64,000 nucleotides of DNA from Siminovitchia acidinfaciens (GCF_003605385.1 NZ_QYTV02000004.1:1-64000); one strand, 5' to 3'. Shown: positions 52,737 to 62,351, numbered from the stretch's first letter. The notes: generated by a model from the sequence alone, not told the origin. Numbers and translations are program-made.

Positions 52737-54407
52737 TTAGTTGTGTGGACGGAAAGAACGGATATATTCATCGGAATCTTGATAATGAAGGATTCCAATT
52801 GCTTCTACATCTACAACAACCATGTAAGGCTTTTTGCTTTCAAGCGCATTGGCCAAACCTTTTTCAAACTCTTCAACAGTTGTTACTTTTTCAGAGTCAA
52901 AGCCCATCGATTTTGCCATCATGACGAAGTCAGGATTTACCAAATCAACAGCTGTTTGTCTGCCGTAGGCTGCTTCTTGGTAATATTTTAAGATTCCGTA
53001 GCCGCCATCGTCGAACAATAGGACAACGATCGGCGCATTTTCTTGAACGGCAGTGATCATCTCACCTGCATTTACCATGAAGCCACCGTCACCAGCAACG
53101 AGAACAACAGGTTTTTCCGGTTGGCCGACTTTCGCACCAATGGCCATTGGCAAGCCCTGTCCAATACCGCCGCCAGTCATGTAAAGGTAATTCCTTGGCT
53201 CGTGAACGTCGACCAATTTGTTTGCCCATGTGTATCCAGGGATAGTCACGTCAGTTAATAAAATTGTATTCTCTGGAAACTGCTCGTTCATGATTGCCGC
53301 AAGGTCTCCGTATGGCTCGATCGTGCTGCAAAGGTCATCGCGAACGCCTTCGCGGACAGCTTTTACTTCCTCCGCATAAGCTGCATCAGGAGTGATTTCC
53401 TTGTCAGCCAACGCTTTGTTGATTTCTTTTAAAACTGCATTCGCATCGCCGACCAAGCCGTAAAGCGTATCGAAGTTACGGTTGAACGCATTAGGGTTCA
53501 AGTCGATATTGATGTGATTTGCAGGTACCGGAGATGTCCAGCCATTTGTTTCTCCGCCACGGAAACGGACGCCGATGCTAATAAGCAAATCAGACTTGCT
53601 CAAAAGCTCCTCAAAGCGAGGGAACCACGCAAAGTTTCCGATGCAAAGCGGATGCTCTTCAGGGATAGCACCTTTTGCTGATTCACTTGTAACAACTGCA
53701 GGTTGGATTTTCTCAACCAAAGCCAAGAGTTCTTCAGATGCGCCTGAATGAATCACTCCATCTCCTGCCCAAATAACCGGTCTTTTTGCAGCTGCAATTT
53801 TTTCAATCACTTCTGCCGGAAGGGTGATTTTCACTTCGGTATCTTGTTCAGCTTGAACTGCAACCAAGTTGTTTTTCGGAATGATCATCGCTTGGAAATT
53901 CGTTGGAATGGAAACAGTGACCGGTCCTGTCGGAACAGTCTTCGCTTCTTTAATCGCTTTTTGCATAAATGGCGTGATCAATTTCGGGCGCTTCAAAAGA
54001 TAAGCGGCTTTATTTGCACCTTCCATCATTTTCAACTGGTCCCTACATTCGTGGATGTAACGCTGATCTGTTCCAATGTAATCGGAATCTGCCTCACCTG
54101 TAATATGAAGAAGCGGCGTGCCGGAATTCCATGTTTCAGTCAATGACCCTGCGCCATTTCCTGCACCTGCTCCAGTACTTGTCAAAACTACGCCGATCTT
54201 GCCAGTTGCACGGGCGTACGCATCAGCCATATTGACCGCACCGCTTTCACCCCGGGCAGTGGCCATGCGGATTCTTCCATCGCGAAGCATCGCATCATAG
54301 ATTGGCATATTATGGATACTCACGATTCCAAAAATGACCTCGACGCCCTCCGCAACCAATTCTTCTACGATCGCATCTGCAACTGTATATTCTGTATGTT
54401 TACTCAT
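52737..54407 (-). CDS. Thiamine-pyrophosphate-dependent 2-oxoacid decarboxylase-like enzyme
   Basis: 556 residues with the three-domain fold of acetolactate synthase/benzoylformate decarboxylase enzymes. The cofactor-activating Glu is in ATARGESGAVNMADAYARATG (~54). TPP binding is VAGDGGFMVNAGEMITAVQENAP. The usual FGIPG at the N-terminus is replaced by FGIVSIHNMP, which marks a separate, poorly known branch. An aldehyde dehydrogenase follows and an amino-acid dehydrogenase is in the cluster, so decarboxylation of a 2-oxo acid to an aldehyde is the best guess. A carboligase role cannot be excluded. Confidence 0.82.
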   Translation of the reverse strand: MSKHTEYTVADAIVEELVAEGVEVIFGIVSIHNMPIYDAMLRDGRIRMATARGESGAVNMADAYARATGKIGVVLTSTGAGAGNGAGSLTETWNSGTPLLHITGEADSDYIGTDQRYIHECRDQLKMMEGANKAAYLLKRPKLITPFMQKAIKEAKTVPTGPVTVSIPTNFQAMIIPKNNLVAVQAEQDTEVKITLPAEVIEKIAAAKRPVIWAGDGVIHSGASEELLALVEKIQPAVVTSESAKGAIPEEHPLCIGNFAWFPRFEELLSKSDLLISIGVRFRGGETNGWTSPVPANHINIDLNPNAFNRNFDTLYGLVGDANAVLKEINKALADKEITPDAAYAEEVKAVREGVRDDLCSTIEPYGDLAAIMNEQFPENTILLTDVTIPGYTWANKLVDVHEPRNYLYMTGGGIGQGLPMAIGAKVGQPEKPVVLVAGDGGFMVNAGEMITAVQENAPIVVLLFDDGGYGILKYYQEAAYGRQTAVDLVNPDFVMMAKSMGFDSEKVTTVEEFEKGLANALESKKPYMVVVDVEAIGILHYQDSDEYIRSFRPHN

Positions 54408-54449
54408 TGTAAGTCCTCCCTGAAGTCTTTAATTTCTATAGTAAAAATG

Positions 54450-54468
54450 CTCTCCTAAAATAGGAGAT
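54450..54468 (-). terminator. Hairpin between Rieske gene 1 and the TPP gene
   Basis: TCTCCTATTTTAGGAGA palindrome followed on the minus strand by GCATTTTTAC. It may be a terminator of the upstream gene or an attenuator. The rest of 54408-54689 holds no ORF. Confidence 0.45.
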
Positions 54469-54689
54469 TATCTTTCATCTAAGTGTTTTCTTGTTGTCAC
54501 CGGGTTTTTGATTGTACGCGGGTATTTCCAGTTATCCACGGGTATCCTGCATATTTTTCTAAAAAGCACCCAAAACCCCCTGAAAATTCAATAGCCCGAG
54601 TCCCACACTATCATATATTTTCATAAAATGGGAAACGTTGAGCGAGCAGAAACTCCTTCCGCCCGCCTAATCTATATGGAACCCCTTTT

Positions 54690-55739
54690 TCAAACGTCCT
54701 TCATTTCTTCCCGGTAGCGCTCGTGGAAATACTTGATTGCATATTCCTTCGGCGAATAGACGCCGCGGTCAAATGCTTTTGTGTTAAAGCCTTCTTGTAA
54801 ATATTCCACCAAACCGAAGTCCTCTTCCCTAACCTGATCCACGAAACGGATGAGCTCTTCCTGTTCTTCAGTAATATGCTCATCTTTAAAATAATAACTG
54901 TAAATGGCCAATGATTTGTCTGGAGCGAGCGGCAAGATTTGACTTGTCGTCATATTTCCATCCTCACCAGGATAAATACTGATCATCAGGTTCGGCCATA
55001 CCCAATAAAAATTGGCATGCTCTTCCTGTTCCTCGTCTGCTTTTTTGGTCATCTTGGAATATTGGCAGGAAAAATTATCATGAAGATCGATATGATAGTT
55101 TTTCATATCAAACGTTTTTGAAAACTCCGGATGCGCAATCTTGCAGTGGTCGCACTCCAAATAATTGTCAACGATCGCTTTCCAGTTAGCGTCGATGACC
55201 CGTTCCGTAACCCGGATTTTTTTCAAAGAATCAAGGAAAGTGTACTTCTCCAGGCTTTCCATCAATTCCCCATACGATTCCGCCATGGGCTTAGCATCCG
55301 GATTCAAATTTATGAAAATCATACCTTTAAAAATTTCAAGACTCACTTTCGTCATGCAGCTATGCTTGCCAAGTTCATTCGAAGGAAAGTTCGGAGCTTT
55401 ATTCAGCTTGCCGTCCAACTGGAACGTCCAGCCGTGATATTGGCACATGAAAACCCTTTTATTTCCGGATGCACTTTTCTCCACTTTCGAACCACGGTGA
55501 GGACAAATATTATAAAAGGCATTGATTTCATTGTTTTTATCCTTGCTGATAATCAAAGGCTGGTCTGCAATATCAAATGTGAAGAAGTCTCCAACATTTT
55601 CAACCTGACTTGTGTGGCCGGCCAAAACCCAGCTGTTATAGAAGATTTTTTTCTTTTCCTCTGCAAAAACAACAGAATCGACATAGCGATTGTATGGAAG
55701 CGTATATTCCAAAGAATGTTCGGTTTCTGCTTGACTCAT
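54690..55739 (-). CDS. Rieske non-haem iron oxygenase, alpha subunit 1 (CntA-like)
   Basis: 349 residues from ATG behind AAAGGAG. The Rieske [2Fe-2S] site is C79-P-H81 and C99-x2-H102. The mononuclear iron motif is DNYLECDHCKIAHPEF with H198 and H203 and a Glu (E195) at the bridging position where most Rieske oxygenases have Asp. That Glu is characteristic of carnitine oxygenase CntA/YeaW. A quaternary ammonium or N-methyl substrate is therefore likely. It has its own sigma-54 promoter and operator pair, and is about 85% identical by eye to the copy at 59298. Confidence 0.88.
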   Translation of the reverse strand: MSQAETEHSLEYTLPYNRYVDSVVFAEEKKKIFYNSWVLAGHTSQVENVGDFFTFDIADQPLIISKDKNNEINAFYNICPHRGSKVEKSASGNKRVFMCQYHGWTFQLDGKLNKAPNFPSNELGKHSCMTKVSLEIFKGMIFINLNPDAKPMAESYGELMESLEKYTFLDSLKKIRVTERVIDANWKAIVDNYLECDHCKIAHPEFSKTFDMKNYHIDLHDNFSCQYSKMTKKADEEQEEHANFYWVWPNLMISIYPGEDGNMTTSQILPLAPDKSLAIYSYYFKDEHITEEQEELIRFVDQVREEDFGLVEYLQEGFNTKAFDRGVYSPKEYAIKYFHERYREEMKDV

Positions 55740-55791
55740 GATGCCCTTCTCCTTTCTAACAACCATACTTTAATACTTCTAGATTATTTAA

Positions 55792-55809
55792 ATGCAATTT
55801 CCATGCCAA
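55792..55809 (-). promoter_or_regulatory. Sigma-54 promoter of Rieske gene 1
   Basis: Minus strand TTGGCATGGAAATTGCAT, a near-perfect -24/-12 element with GG-N10-GC, 53 bp before the start codon. Confidence 0.9.
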
Positions 55810-55858
55810 CCTTCAGTGTTGCCAGAAAGTGATAACTGCGGGCTTTAATAAAATGTAT

Positions 55859-55895
55859 GAGTTTAATTATACTCACATGGTGAGTTTTAAAACTC
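55859..55895. promoter_or_regulatory. Paired activator operators of Rieske gene 1
   Basis: GAGTTTAATTATACTC (55859-55874) and GAGTTTTAAAACTC (55882-55895), both palindromes of the GAGT...ACTC form, beginning 50 bp upstream of the sigma-54 promoter. Confidence 0.7.
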
Positions 55896-55974
55896 ACTTG
55901 TGCGTTTCATGGTATAGTTTGCTTGTCAGGTAAACCCCTTCGTATAAGGACCATAGATTCTTCACATTTGCTCC

Positions 55975-56290
55975 TCGTTTTGAAAAATACTTGCCCAGTT
56001 ACGGAAGTACCCTCCAATTTTAATAAATACTCGTCTAGTTTTGGAAGTACTCTCTTGTTTTCATAAATACTTTTCAATTTAAGAAATTACTATCCGATTT
56101 TCATAAACACTCGTCATCTTAAAGGAATACTCTCCAATTTTCATAAATACTCTTCTACTTAAAGAGTTACTATCCGATTTCCATAAATACTCGCTAACTT
56201 AATGAAATACTCTCTAACTTTTAAAAATACTCACCAGATTTCAAAGTCACACGCCAACTCAAGGATTTACTCTCTGATTTCTCCAATAAC
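55975..56290. repeat. Degenerate ~21-bp tandem array
   Basis: About 14 units of 19-22 bp alternate TACTC (or TACTT, TACTA) with T-rich stretches and CATAA or similar, e.g. AATACTCTCCAATTTTCATA. The phase persists although units differ. It is non-coding and lies between the APC permease and Rieske gene 1. Confidence 0.7.
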
Positions 56291-56369
56291 ATGAAAAACA
56301 GCTAACTTTCGGGCCACCCATTTTCTCATCCGCTCGAACATAGAGCTGCATGAGCCTCTCCAAATATCA

Positions 56370-56401
56370 TGCAAAACAGCCGACCCCCAGGCCGGCTGTT
56401 T
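56370..56401 (-). terminator. Terminator of the APC permease gene
   Basis: Minus-strand AACAGCCG/CGGCTGTT stem with inner loop, followed by TTGCATG. Confidence 0.65.
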
Positions 56402-56445
56402 CCACAATACGTTCGCAAAAAATTACCAAAGATAACGCTCTCTTC

Positions 56446-57864
56446 TTATTGAACTACTTTTTCAGGCTGTTCATCCGTCAGAGGAGGTGCTCCAGCCTTA
56501 TTTTTACCAAATTTAAAATGGTAGAAGATGTAACATGCGACCACGAATCCGAACCCGATATAAAGTGATGTCCGCTGTGTCGGATCGAAGGCAGTGAATA
56601 CAACAATACCTACACACATGATCAGACAAAGAATTGGGACAAGCGGGAAGAATGGGACTTTGAATTTCAGATCTTCCAATTTTCCACCGCCGGTAATATA
56701 CTGCTTGCGGAATTTATACTGTGCCCATGCAATTGCCATCCATGTGACAACTCCGCCCACACCACTGATCGCCAGCAGGACGACAAACAATGTTTCTTCT
56801 GCGATGACACTTGTTAACAGAGAAAGCAGAGCAAATGCCAGAGTGACTAACAGCGCATTCATCGGTACACCGCGCTTGTTCACTGTTCCGAATACACGAG
56901 GTGCCTGTCCGCTTTGTGATAGTGAAAATAGGATTCTCGTACAAGCGAACAAACCTGTATTCCCTACGGAAAGAATAGCTGTCAAGATTACAAAGTTCAT
57001 AATATCAGCTGCATATGGAATACCGATCATATCGAATACGGTTACAAACGGGCTTTCAAGCACTCCCGCTTCTTTCCACGGAACGATTGCCGATAGTACA
57101 AAAGTTGCCAATACATAGAAAACTAAAATTCGGATGATGATGCTTCGGATTGCCTTTGGTATATTTTTTTCAGGCTCTTCTGTCTCACCTGCTGCAACAC
57201 CCATGATTTCCGACCCCATGAATGCATAGACGACGGTCATCATGGAGATGAATACACCCATGAATCCTGTTGGAAATAATCCATCACTGAAAAAGTTCGA
57301 TAGGAACGGTGCGGTTTCACCTTTTATCGGAACAACTCCAAAAATCGCCGCTCCTCCTATGACGATGAAAAAGAGTACTGCAACAACTTTAATTGCTGAA
57401 AACCAATATTCCGTTTCAGCAAAGCTTCGTGTAGTCAAAGCGTTGATCCCGAATAATAGCAACGCAAAAATTGCACACCATATCCAGACTGGCACATCTG
57501 GGAACCATCTGGCCATAAGCAGACCAGCCGCGATAAATTCAAGTCCTACATAAATCGCCCAGCTCAACCAGTAAGTCCAGCCGATCATAAATCCTGTCGC
57601 AGGACCGATAAACTTCTCCGCATGAGCCTGGAACGAACCGGATACAGGCATGATGACCGACAATTCTCCAAGACAGACCATGACAAGGTACATGAGCAGG
57701 CCACCGAATAAATAAGCGGAGATGGCCCCTGCCGGACCCGCTTCACCGATTGCATATCCTGATCCCAGGAAAAGCCCTGTTCCGATAACTCCCCCGATCG
57801 AGAGCATAAATAAATGTCTGCTTTTCATTGAACGTCTTAATTCTTTAGGCTGACTCTCTTGCAT
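56446..57864 (-). CDS. Amino-acid permease (APC family)
   Basis: 472 residues, 12 membrane helices. The N-terminal LRRSMKSRHLFMLSIGGVIGTGLFLGSG is the AAT-branch signature; VIMPVSGSFQAHAEKFIGPATGFMIGW is also typical. It imports amino acids with protons. The cluster context suggests an amino acid that is also the dehydrogenase substrate, but this is inference. GGGGG precedes the ATG. A candidate cre-like site (AAAGCGCTAT) lies 20-30 bp upstream. Confidence 0.87.
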   Translation of the reverse strand: MQESQPKELRRSMKSRHLFMLSIGGVIGTGLFLGSGYAIGEAGPAGAISAYLFGGLLMYLVMVCLGELSVIMPVSGSFQAHAEKFIGPATGFMIGWTYWLSWAIYVGLEFIAAGLLMARWFPDVPVWIWCAIFALLLFGINALTTRSFAETEYWFSAIKVVAVLFFIVIGGAAIFGVVPIKGETAPFLSNFFSDGLFPTGFMGVFISMMTVVYAFMGSEIMGVAAGETEEPEKNIPKAIRSIIIRILVFYVLATFVLSAIVPWKEAGVLESPFVTVFDMIGIPYAADIMNFVILTAILSVGNTGLFACTRILFSLSQSGQAPRVFGTVNKRGVPMNALLVTLAFALLSLLTSVIAEETLFVVLLAISGVGGVVTWMAIAWAQYKFRKQYITGGGKLEDLKFKVPFFPLVPILCLIMCVGIVVFTAFDPTQRTSLYIGFGFVVACYIFYHFKFGKNKAGAPPLTDEQPEKVVQ

Positions 57865-57921
57865 TCAATTTCCCCCGTTCTGAATAATAGCGCTTTCTTT
57901 TATAAAATACTTTCTAAAGAA

Positions 57922-57958
57922 CAACCAGGCGGCGGACGTCCTAGTAAATCCTCCGCCT
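57922..57958 (-). terminator. Terminator of the amino-acid dehydrogenase gene
   Basis: Minus-strand AGGCGGAGGA/TCCGCCGCCT imperfect stem, followed by GGTTGTTCTTT. Confidence 0.6.
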
Positions 57959-57989
57959 GACGCCTGACGTTCACTGAATGACACCGTTC

Positions 57990-59165
57990 TTACTCGGCGG
58001 GAACCGTTGGAATCGGCGCTGTGTATTCTATTAAATCGCTTTTTGCTGGTTTAAAAATTTCATAAGCGACATCTCTTTGATATCTGTTTTGTTCTTTCGC
58101 TTCCGAGAACAAGCGGAACACATTTTTCCGGCATAGTCTTTCAATATCATCGATGACAGCTTGCGGCTCAGCCTCTACAAGTCCGAAAATAACCGCATCG
58201 TAAGCCCTGATCGCTCCAAGGTTTGAAACAAAATCGTTGACGATATCAATGCCTTTTTCCTTAACGATTTTATCCCCCTCTGCGGAAATTGGAATGTTCG
58301 CCGCTTCTACAACCAAGCTCGCATTCACCTTATCTGCATTGGACCCGTTAATGACGTCTTCCAAAGCACAAGGGATTAATATATCACAGTCGACATCGAG
58401 CCAATCCGAATTCGGTCTTACTTCATAGTTGGTTTCGAAAAACTCTTGGTCCATCTCACCGTATACATTCTTATGGTCGATGAGCTTTTGGACATCCAGA
58501 CCGTCTTCGCACGTTACGAGCAAGTTGGCATCTGAAATACCGACAATTTTATAGCCCAGCTGGGACAACTTCAAAGCGCAGCTAGCACCGACACATCCAA
58601 AACCTTGTATGACAACTTTGGCACCGGCTTGTCCGTTCTTGAACTTCCAAGCTTCATCCGCTGAAAAGGCAACGCCATACCCAGTCACGACATCGTTTAC
58701 AAGCAAGCCGTCGATCCTTTTCGTTAACAGATCATCGTAATCCTTGATCCCTTTCAGAACAGCCGGATCCTTTTTCATGGACTGTGTCAAAGGAATATCG
58801 ACACCGTATTCATGGAAGATTTCTAAGACATGCTCGTACTTTGTGCCCAAATCAGCACCAAGGGAAACCCCATTATCAATATAAGGCATCATTGCGGCCA
58901 AGAATCTTTTTAGTACGTCATACGCATCAGGAGCTTTGTAGTCATAAGAAATTCCGGCCTTACAGCCTCCAGTAGTTTCAGACTCACTTGCCACATATTT
59001 ATAAGCCATCGCTTCAGCAAGTCTTTCGACTTCTTCTTTTGTGACCGATGGATGCATTCTTGTACCGCCGCCTGTATAGCCTTTTACAAAATTATGGACA
59101 ACCATCCAGCCTTTTGCATCTGTTTCTGTATCATTCCATTCAACAACCAAATGTGGTTTTGTCAT
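57990..59165 (-). CDS. Divergent Glu/Leu/Phe/Val-type dehydrogenase
   Basis: 391 residues. The ELFV dimerisation and catalytic half has TGGGTRMHPSVTKEEVERLAEAM and TTGGCKAGISYDY; the Lys of GGCKAG matches the substrate lysine of GGAKGG. The Rossmann domain reads VVIQGFGCVGASCALKLSQLG. The family deaminates amino acids to 2-oxo acids with NAD(P). The motifs differ from housekeeping glutamate and leucine dehydrogenases, so another amino acid is likely. GGAGGAG precedes the ATG. It lies between the APC permease and Rieske gene 2. Confidence 0.85.
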   Translation of the reverse strand: MTKPHLVVEWNDTETDAKGWMVVHNFVKGYTGGGTRMHPSVTKEEVERLAEAMAYKYVASESETTGGCKAGISYDYKAPDAYDVLKRFLAAMMPYIDNGVSLGADLGTKYEHVLEIFHEYGVDIPLTQSMKKDPAVLKGIKDYDDLLTKRIDGLLVNDVVTGYGVAFSADEAWKFKNGQAGAKVVIQGFGCVGASCALKLSQLGYKIVGISDANLLVTCEDGLDVQKLIDHKNVYGEMDQEFFETNYEVRPNSDWLDVDCDILIPCALEDVINGSNADKVNASLVVEAANIPISAEGDKIVKEKGIDIVNDFVSNLGAIRAYDAVIFGLVEAEPQAVIDDIERLCRKNVFRLFSEAKEQNRYQRDVAYEIFKPAKSDLIEYTAPIPTVPAE

Positions 59166-59255
59166 TTTGACTCCTCCTAAGCTGTATTACTTTCTATGAT
59201 GTTCTTCATCTATCCTTTTTGCTTAAATATATATAAATATAGCATGAATTAATGA

Positions 59256-59287
59256 TATATAAGACTCCTTCCATGTAGAAGGAGTCT
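59256..59287 (-). terminator. Terminator of Rieske gene 2
   Basis: Perfect AGACTCCTTC/GAAGGAGTCT stem with a 6-nt loop, then TATATAT on the minus strand, 10 nt past the stop codon. Confidence 0.7.
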
Positions 59288-59297
59288 CGTCAAAGGC

Positions 59298-60341
59298 TTA
59301 ATCCACTTTCATTTCCTCTATATAACGCTGATGGAAATATTTGATGGCATATTCTGTCGGAGAATAGATTCCGTGTTCAAATGCCTGTGTATCAAAGCCT
59401 TTTTGCAAAAACTCAACGAGATCGAAATCTTCCAGGCGAACCTGGTCAACGAATCTGATCAGCTCTTCCTGCTCCTCAGAAATTTCATCAGATTTAAAAT
59501 AGTAGCTGTAAATGGCCAGCGATTTATCCGGGGCAAGCGGAATGATCTGGCTTGTCGTCATGTTGCCGTCTTCACCAGGGTAGATGCTTACCATCAAGTT
59601 TGGCCATACCCAATAGAAATTCGCATGCTCTTCGCGCTCTTCATCCGATTTGCTGGTCATTTTTGAATATTGACATGAAAAATTGTCGTGAAGATCGATA
59701 AAGTAATTTTTCATATCGAAAGTCTTTGCAAATTCAGGGTGCGCAATCTTACAGTGGTCGCACTCCAAGTAGTTGTCAACAACCGCTTTCCAATTCGCGT
59801 CAATAACCCTTGTTGTTACACGCACTTTTTTCAAAGAATCGAGGAAATCATACTTCCCCATGTTCTCCATGAGTTCGCCGTACGTTTCCTTCATTGGCTT
59901 AGCTTCTGGATCTAGGTTGATGAAGATCATTCCTTTAAAAATCTCCAAGCTTACCTTTGTCATGCAGCTGTGCTTGCCTAGTTCATTCGTTGGAAAGTTA
60001 GGTGCCTTATTCAACTTGCCGTCCAGTTGGAACGTCCAGCCGTGGTATTGGCACATGAAAACCCTTTTATTTCCGGACTCACTTTTTTCAACTTTTGATC
60101 CCCTATGCGGGCAGATGTTGTAAAAAGCATTAATTTCATTATTCCTGTCCCTGCTGATGATCAAAGGCTGGTCAGCAATATCGAAAGTGAAGAAATCCCC
60201 GATATTTTCAACTTGGCTTGTATGGCCGGCCAAAATCCAGCTCTTTTGAAAAATCTCTTTCTTTTCGTTTTCAAAAACTCGTGGGTCGACATAATTTTTA
60301 TATGGAAGAGTGTATTCCAATGTATGTGTTGTTGTAGCCAT
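59298..60341 (-). CDS. Rieske non-haem iron oxygenase, alpha subunit 2 (CntA-like)
   Basis: 347 residues. Rieske site C77-P-H79 and C97-x2-H100. Mononuclear site DNYLECDHCKIAHPEF with H196, H201 and bridging-position Glu193. It is a close paralogue of the protein at 54690; most differences lie in the N-terminal 40 residues and in the last 100. Two such alpha subunits could remove successive N-methyl groups or form a mixed trimer. No dedicated CntB-type reductase is present; the ferredoxin and reductase upstream are the likely electron donors. Confidence 0.88.
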   Translation of the reverse strand: MATTTHTLEYTLPYKNYVDPRVFENEKKEIFQKSWILAGHTSQVENIGDFFTFDIADQPLIISRDRNNEINAFYNICPHRGSKVEKSESGNKRVFMCQYHGWTFQLDGKLNKAPNFPTNELGKHSCMTKVSLEIFKGMIFINLDPEAKPMKETYGELMENMGKYDFLDSLKKVRVTTRVIDANWKAVVDNYLECDHCKIAHPEFAKTFDMKNYFIDLHDNFSCQYSKMTSKSDEEREEHANFYWVWPNLMVSIYPGEDGNMTTSQIIPLAPDKSLAIYSYYFKSDEISEEQEELIRFVDQVRLEDFDLVEFLQKGFDTQAFEHGIYSPTEYAIKYFHQRYIEEMKVD

Positions 60342-60386
60342 TTTAATTAAACTCCCTTCTCATCCAAAACTTCTTGAAATATATTA

Positions 60387-60404
60387 TTGCAATAATCGTA
60401 CCAA
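60387..60404 (-). promoter_or_regulatory. Sigma-54 promoter of Rieske gene 2
   Basis: Minus strand TTGGTACGATTATTGCAA with exact GG-N10-GC spacing, 46 bp before the ATG. Confidence 0.88.
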
Positions 60405-60456
60405 CTTTTTAAATAGGCAAAAGCTTGTAGGTATAAGGTTTCACAAAAATGAAAGC

Positions 60457-60491
60457 GAGTGCATTTGTGTTCACAGAGTGCATTTGCACTC
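60457..60491. promoter_or_regulatory. Paired activator operators of Rieske gene 2
   Basis: GAGTGCATTTGTGTTC (60457-60472) and the perfect palindrome GAGTGCATTTGCACTC is approached at 60476-60491 (GAGTGCA-TT-TGCACTC), offset 19 bp, starting 53 bp upstream of the promoter. Nearly the same pair is at 50600-50634. Confidence 0.78.
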
Positions 60492-60927
60492 GCTCAGCTT
60501 GAATCATCTGTTGTGGACTAGATTCCGAGGCACGTCAATCATGTCCTGGCTGAACTAGACCATAAGCACCCATTTTAGTATTAGTATCTACATCCCGGGT
60601 GAACTGCGTATTGGCGCACATCGCGCGATTTCGGTTCATTTATCCAACTTATGCATCATCTCTGCCCAAGTTTGATCATGCTTCGCAATTCTCGGATCAA
60701 TATTCTGCCCGAGTTGGATCGTATACGGTCAGATTGATCCTACCTATGAAAAATTTAATTCTGTATTTCTCAGATCACATCCCGAACGAACAGGACTTTT
60801 GCCCGCTTTGAACTCAGTATTTCATGGTCGTACCCAAGGATCTGATCTCATTCTCTGCCTCTTGGCATATATCCCGGGACAATAGGACCCATTCCCAGTT
60901 AACGGTCTCTTTTTAAATTAATTTCAC
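60492..60927. other. 436-bp gap downstream of the ferredoxin gene
   Basis: No ORF with homology or ribosome site, no clear terminator and no repeat recognised. A run of short phrases with ATCTG, GATC and CCCGA recurs, but without period. Confidence 0.4.
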
Positions 60928-61188
<261 letters not shown>

Positions 61189-62202
61189 TTACACTAATGT
61201 TTTATCTTTTTCTTCCATCAAGGTTGTGCTGTGGACTGTCTGCAATTTCGCCGTTGGATCCATATACACCTTAGCGTTGCTCACAGCGATCGGTGCTTCG
61301 CCAAATCCAGTGGCAATCAGCTTCACTTTTCCGTCATACGTACAAATATCTCCAACTGCATAAATACCTTCGATGTTCGTCTCCATTTTGGAGTTGACAA
61401 CGATAGAGTTTTTCTCAATATCCAATTCCCAATCCTTGATTGGTCCAAGAGATGAAATGAATCCGTAAGTTACGATTACGTCGTCCACATCAAGCTCCGT
61501 TTGTTCTTCGCCTTTTGCCTGCTGCACAACAACTTTTTCCACTCTGTCGTCTCCAATGAGTTTTACAGGTACGTACGGTGTTAAAATTTCCACCTTTGAT
61601 TGCTGTAACAATTCGACGCTGTGCTCATGCGCGCGGAATTTATCGCGGCGGTGAACGACCGTCACTTTTTCAGCAATCGGTTCTAGCATCAACGCCCAGT
61701 CGACTGCAGAATCCCCGCCACCGAAAATAGCGACCCGCTTGCCTTCAAACTGTGCCAGGTTTTGAACGGAGTAGTGAAGATTCGTCTCCTCGAATTCTTC
61801 TTCCCCTTCAATTTTCAGCTTACGCGGCTGGAAAGCACCGTTGCCTGCGGTGATAATGATTGTTTTTGAAAAATGAACTGCCTTATTCGTTACAATTTTG
61901 AAATTGCCGTCCGCTTCTTTCACAACGTTTTCAACGGTTTCGCCCAAGCACGTTTCAACTTCGAATTGGTTCATCTGTTCAGTGAGGCTGTCAACGAGTT
62001 CCTGCGCCCTCACTTTTGGAAATCCGGCAATGTCATAAATATACTTTTCCGGATAAAGGGCCGACAGCTGCCCGCCCAATTGCGGTAAACTTTCAATGAT
62101 TTTTACAGAAGCCTGGCGCATACCTGCATAAAAGGCGGTGAACATTCCAGCCGGGCCTCCACCGATAATTGTGATGTCTGTTACTTTATTTTGTTCTGCC
62201 AT
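61189..62202 (-). CDS. Ferredoxin--NADP reductase, thioredoxin-reductase type
   Basis: 337 residues, similar to B. subtilis YumC-type FNR. FAD motif [18 protein letters not shown] (~10-27), NADPH motif [15 protein letters not shown] (~158-172), and C-terminal [25 protein letters not shown]. The CxxC of thioredoxin reductase is absent, as expected for this FNR class. It is the first gene of the reductase-ferredoxin operon, divergent from the activator gene. Confidence 0.9.
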   Translation of the reverse strand: MAEQNKVTDITIIGGGPAGMFTAFYAGMRQASVKIIESLPQLGGQLSALYPEKYIYDIAGFPKVRAQELVDSLTEQMNQFEVETCLGETVENVVKEADGNFKIVTNKAVHFSKTIIITAGNGAFQPRKLKIEGEEEFEETNLHYSVQNLAQFEGKRVAIFGGGDSAVDWALMLEPIAEKVTVVHRRDKFRAHEHSVELLQQSKVEILTPYVPVKLIGDDRVEKVVVQQAKGEEQTELDVDDVIVTYGFISSLGPIKDWELDIEKNSIVVNSKMETNIEGIYAVGDICTYDGKVKLIATGFGEAPIAVSNAKVYMDPTAKLQTVHSTTLMEEKDKTLV

Positions 62203-62333
62203 AATAGTAAGAGCCTCCCTTGTTTACTTTTCAAAAAAATTCATCTATATTTATTTAATGCGGGTTTCTTTCCCCCACACATGCCACTCCTTAAGGTCGC
62301 GGCAATCTTGATTTGCTCACTATAATCTTATTA

Positions 62334-62351
62334 ATGCAAAAACCATGCCAC
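62334..62351 (-). promoter_or_regulatory. Sigma-54 promoter of the reductase-ferredoxin operon
   Basis: Minus strand GTGGCATGGTTTTTGCAT with exact GG-N10-GC spacing, 132 bp before the reductase ATG. Confidence 0.85.

Noticed and set aside
54560-54605. Fifth sigma-54 promoter before the TPP gene
   Set aside because: A GC-N10-CC spacing occurs in AGCACCCAAAACCCCC, but the flanking bases are far from the TTGGCAC/TTGC consensus and no operator pair is near.
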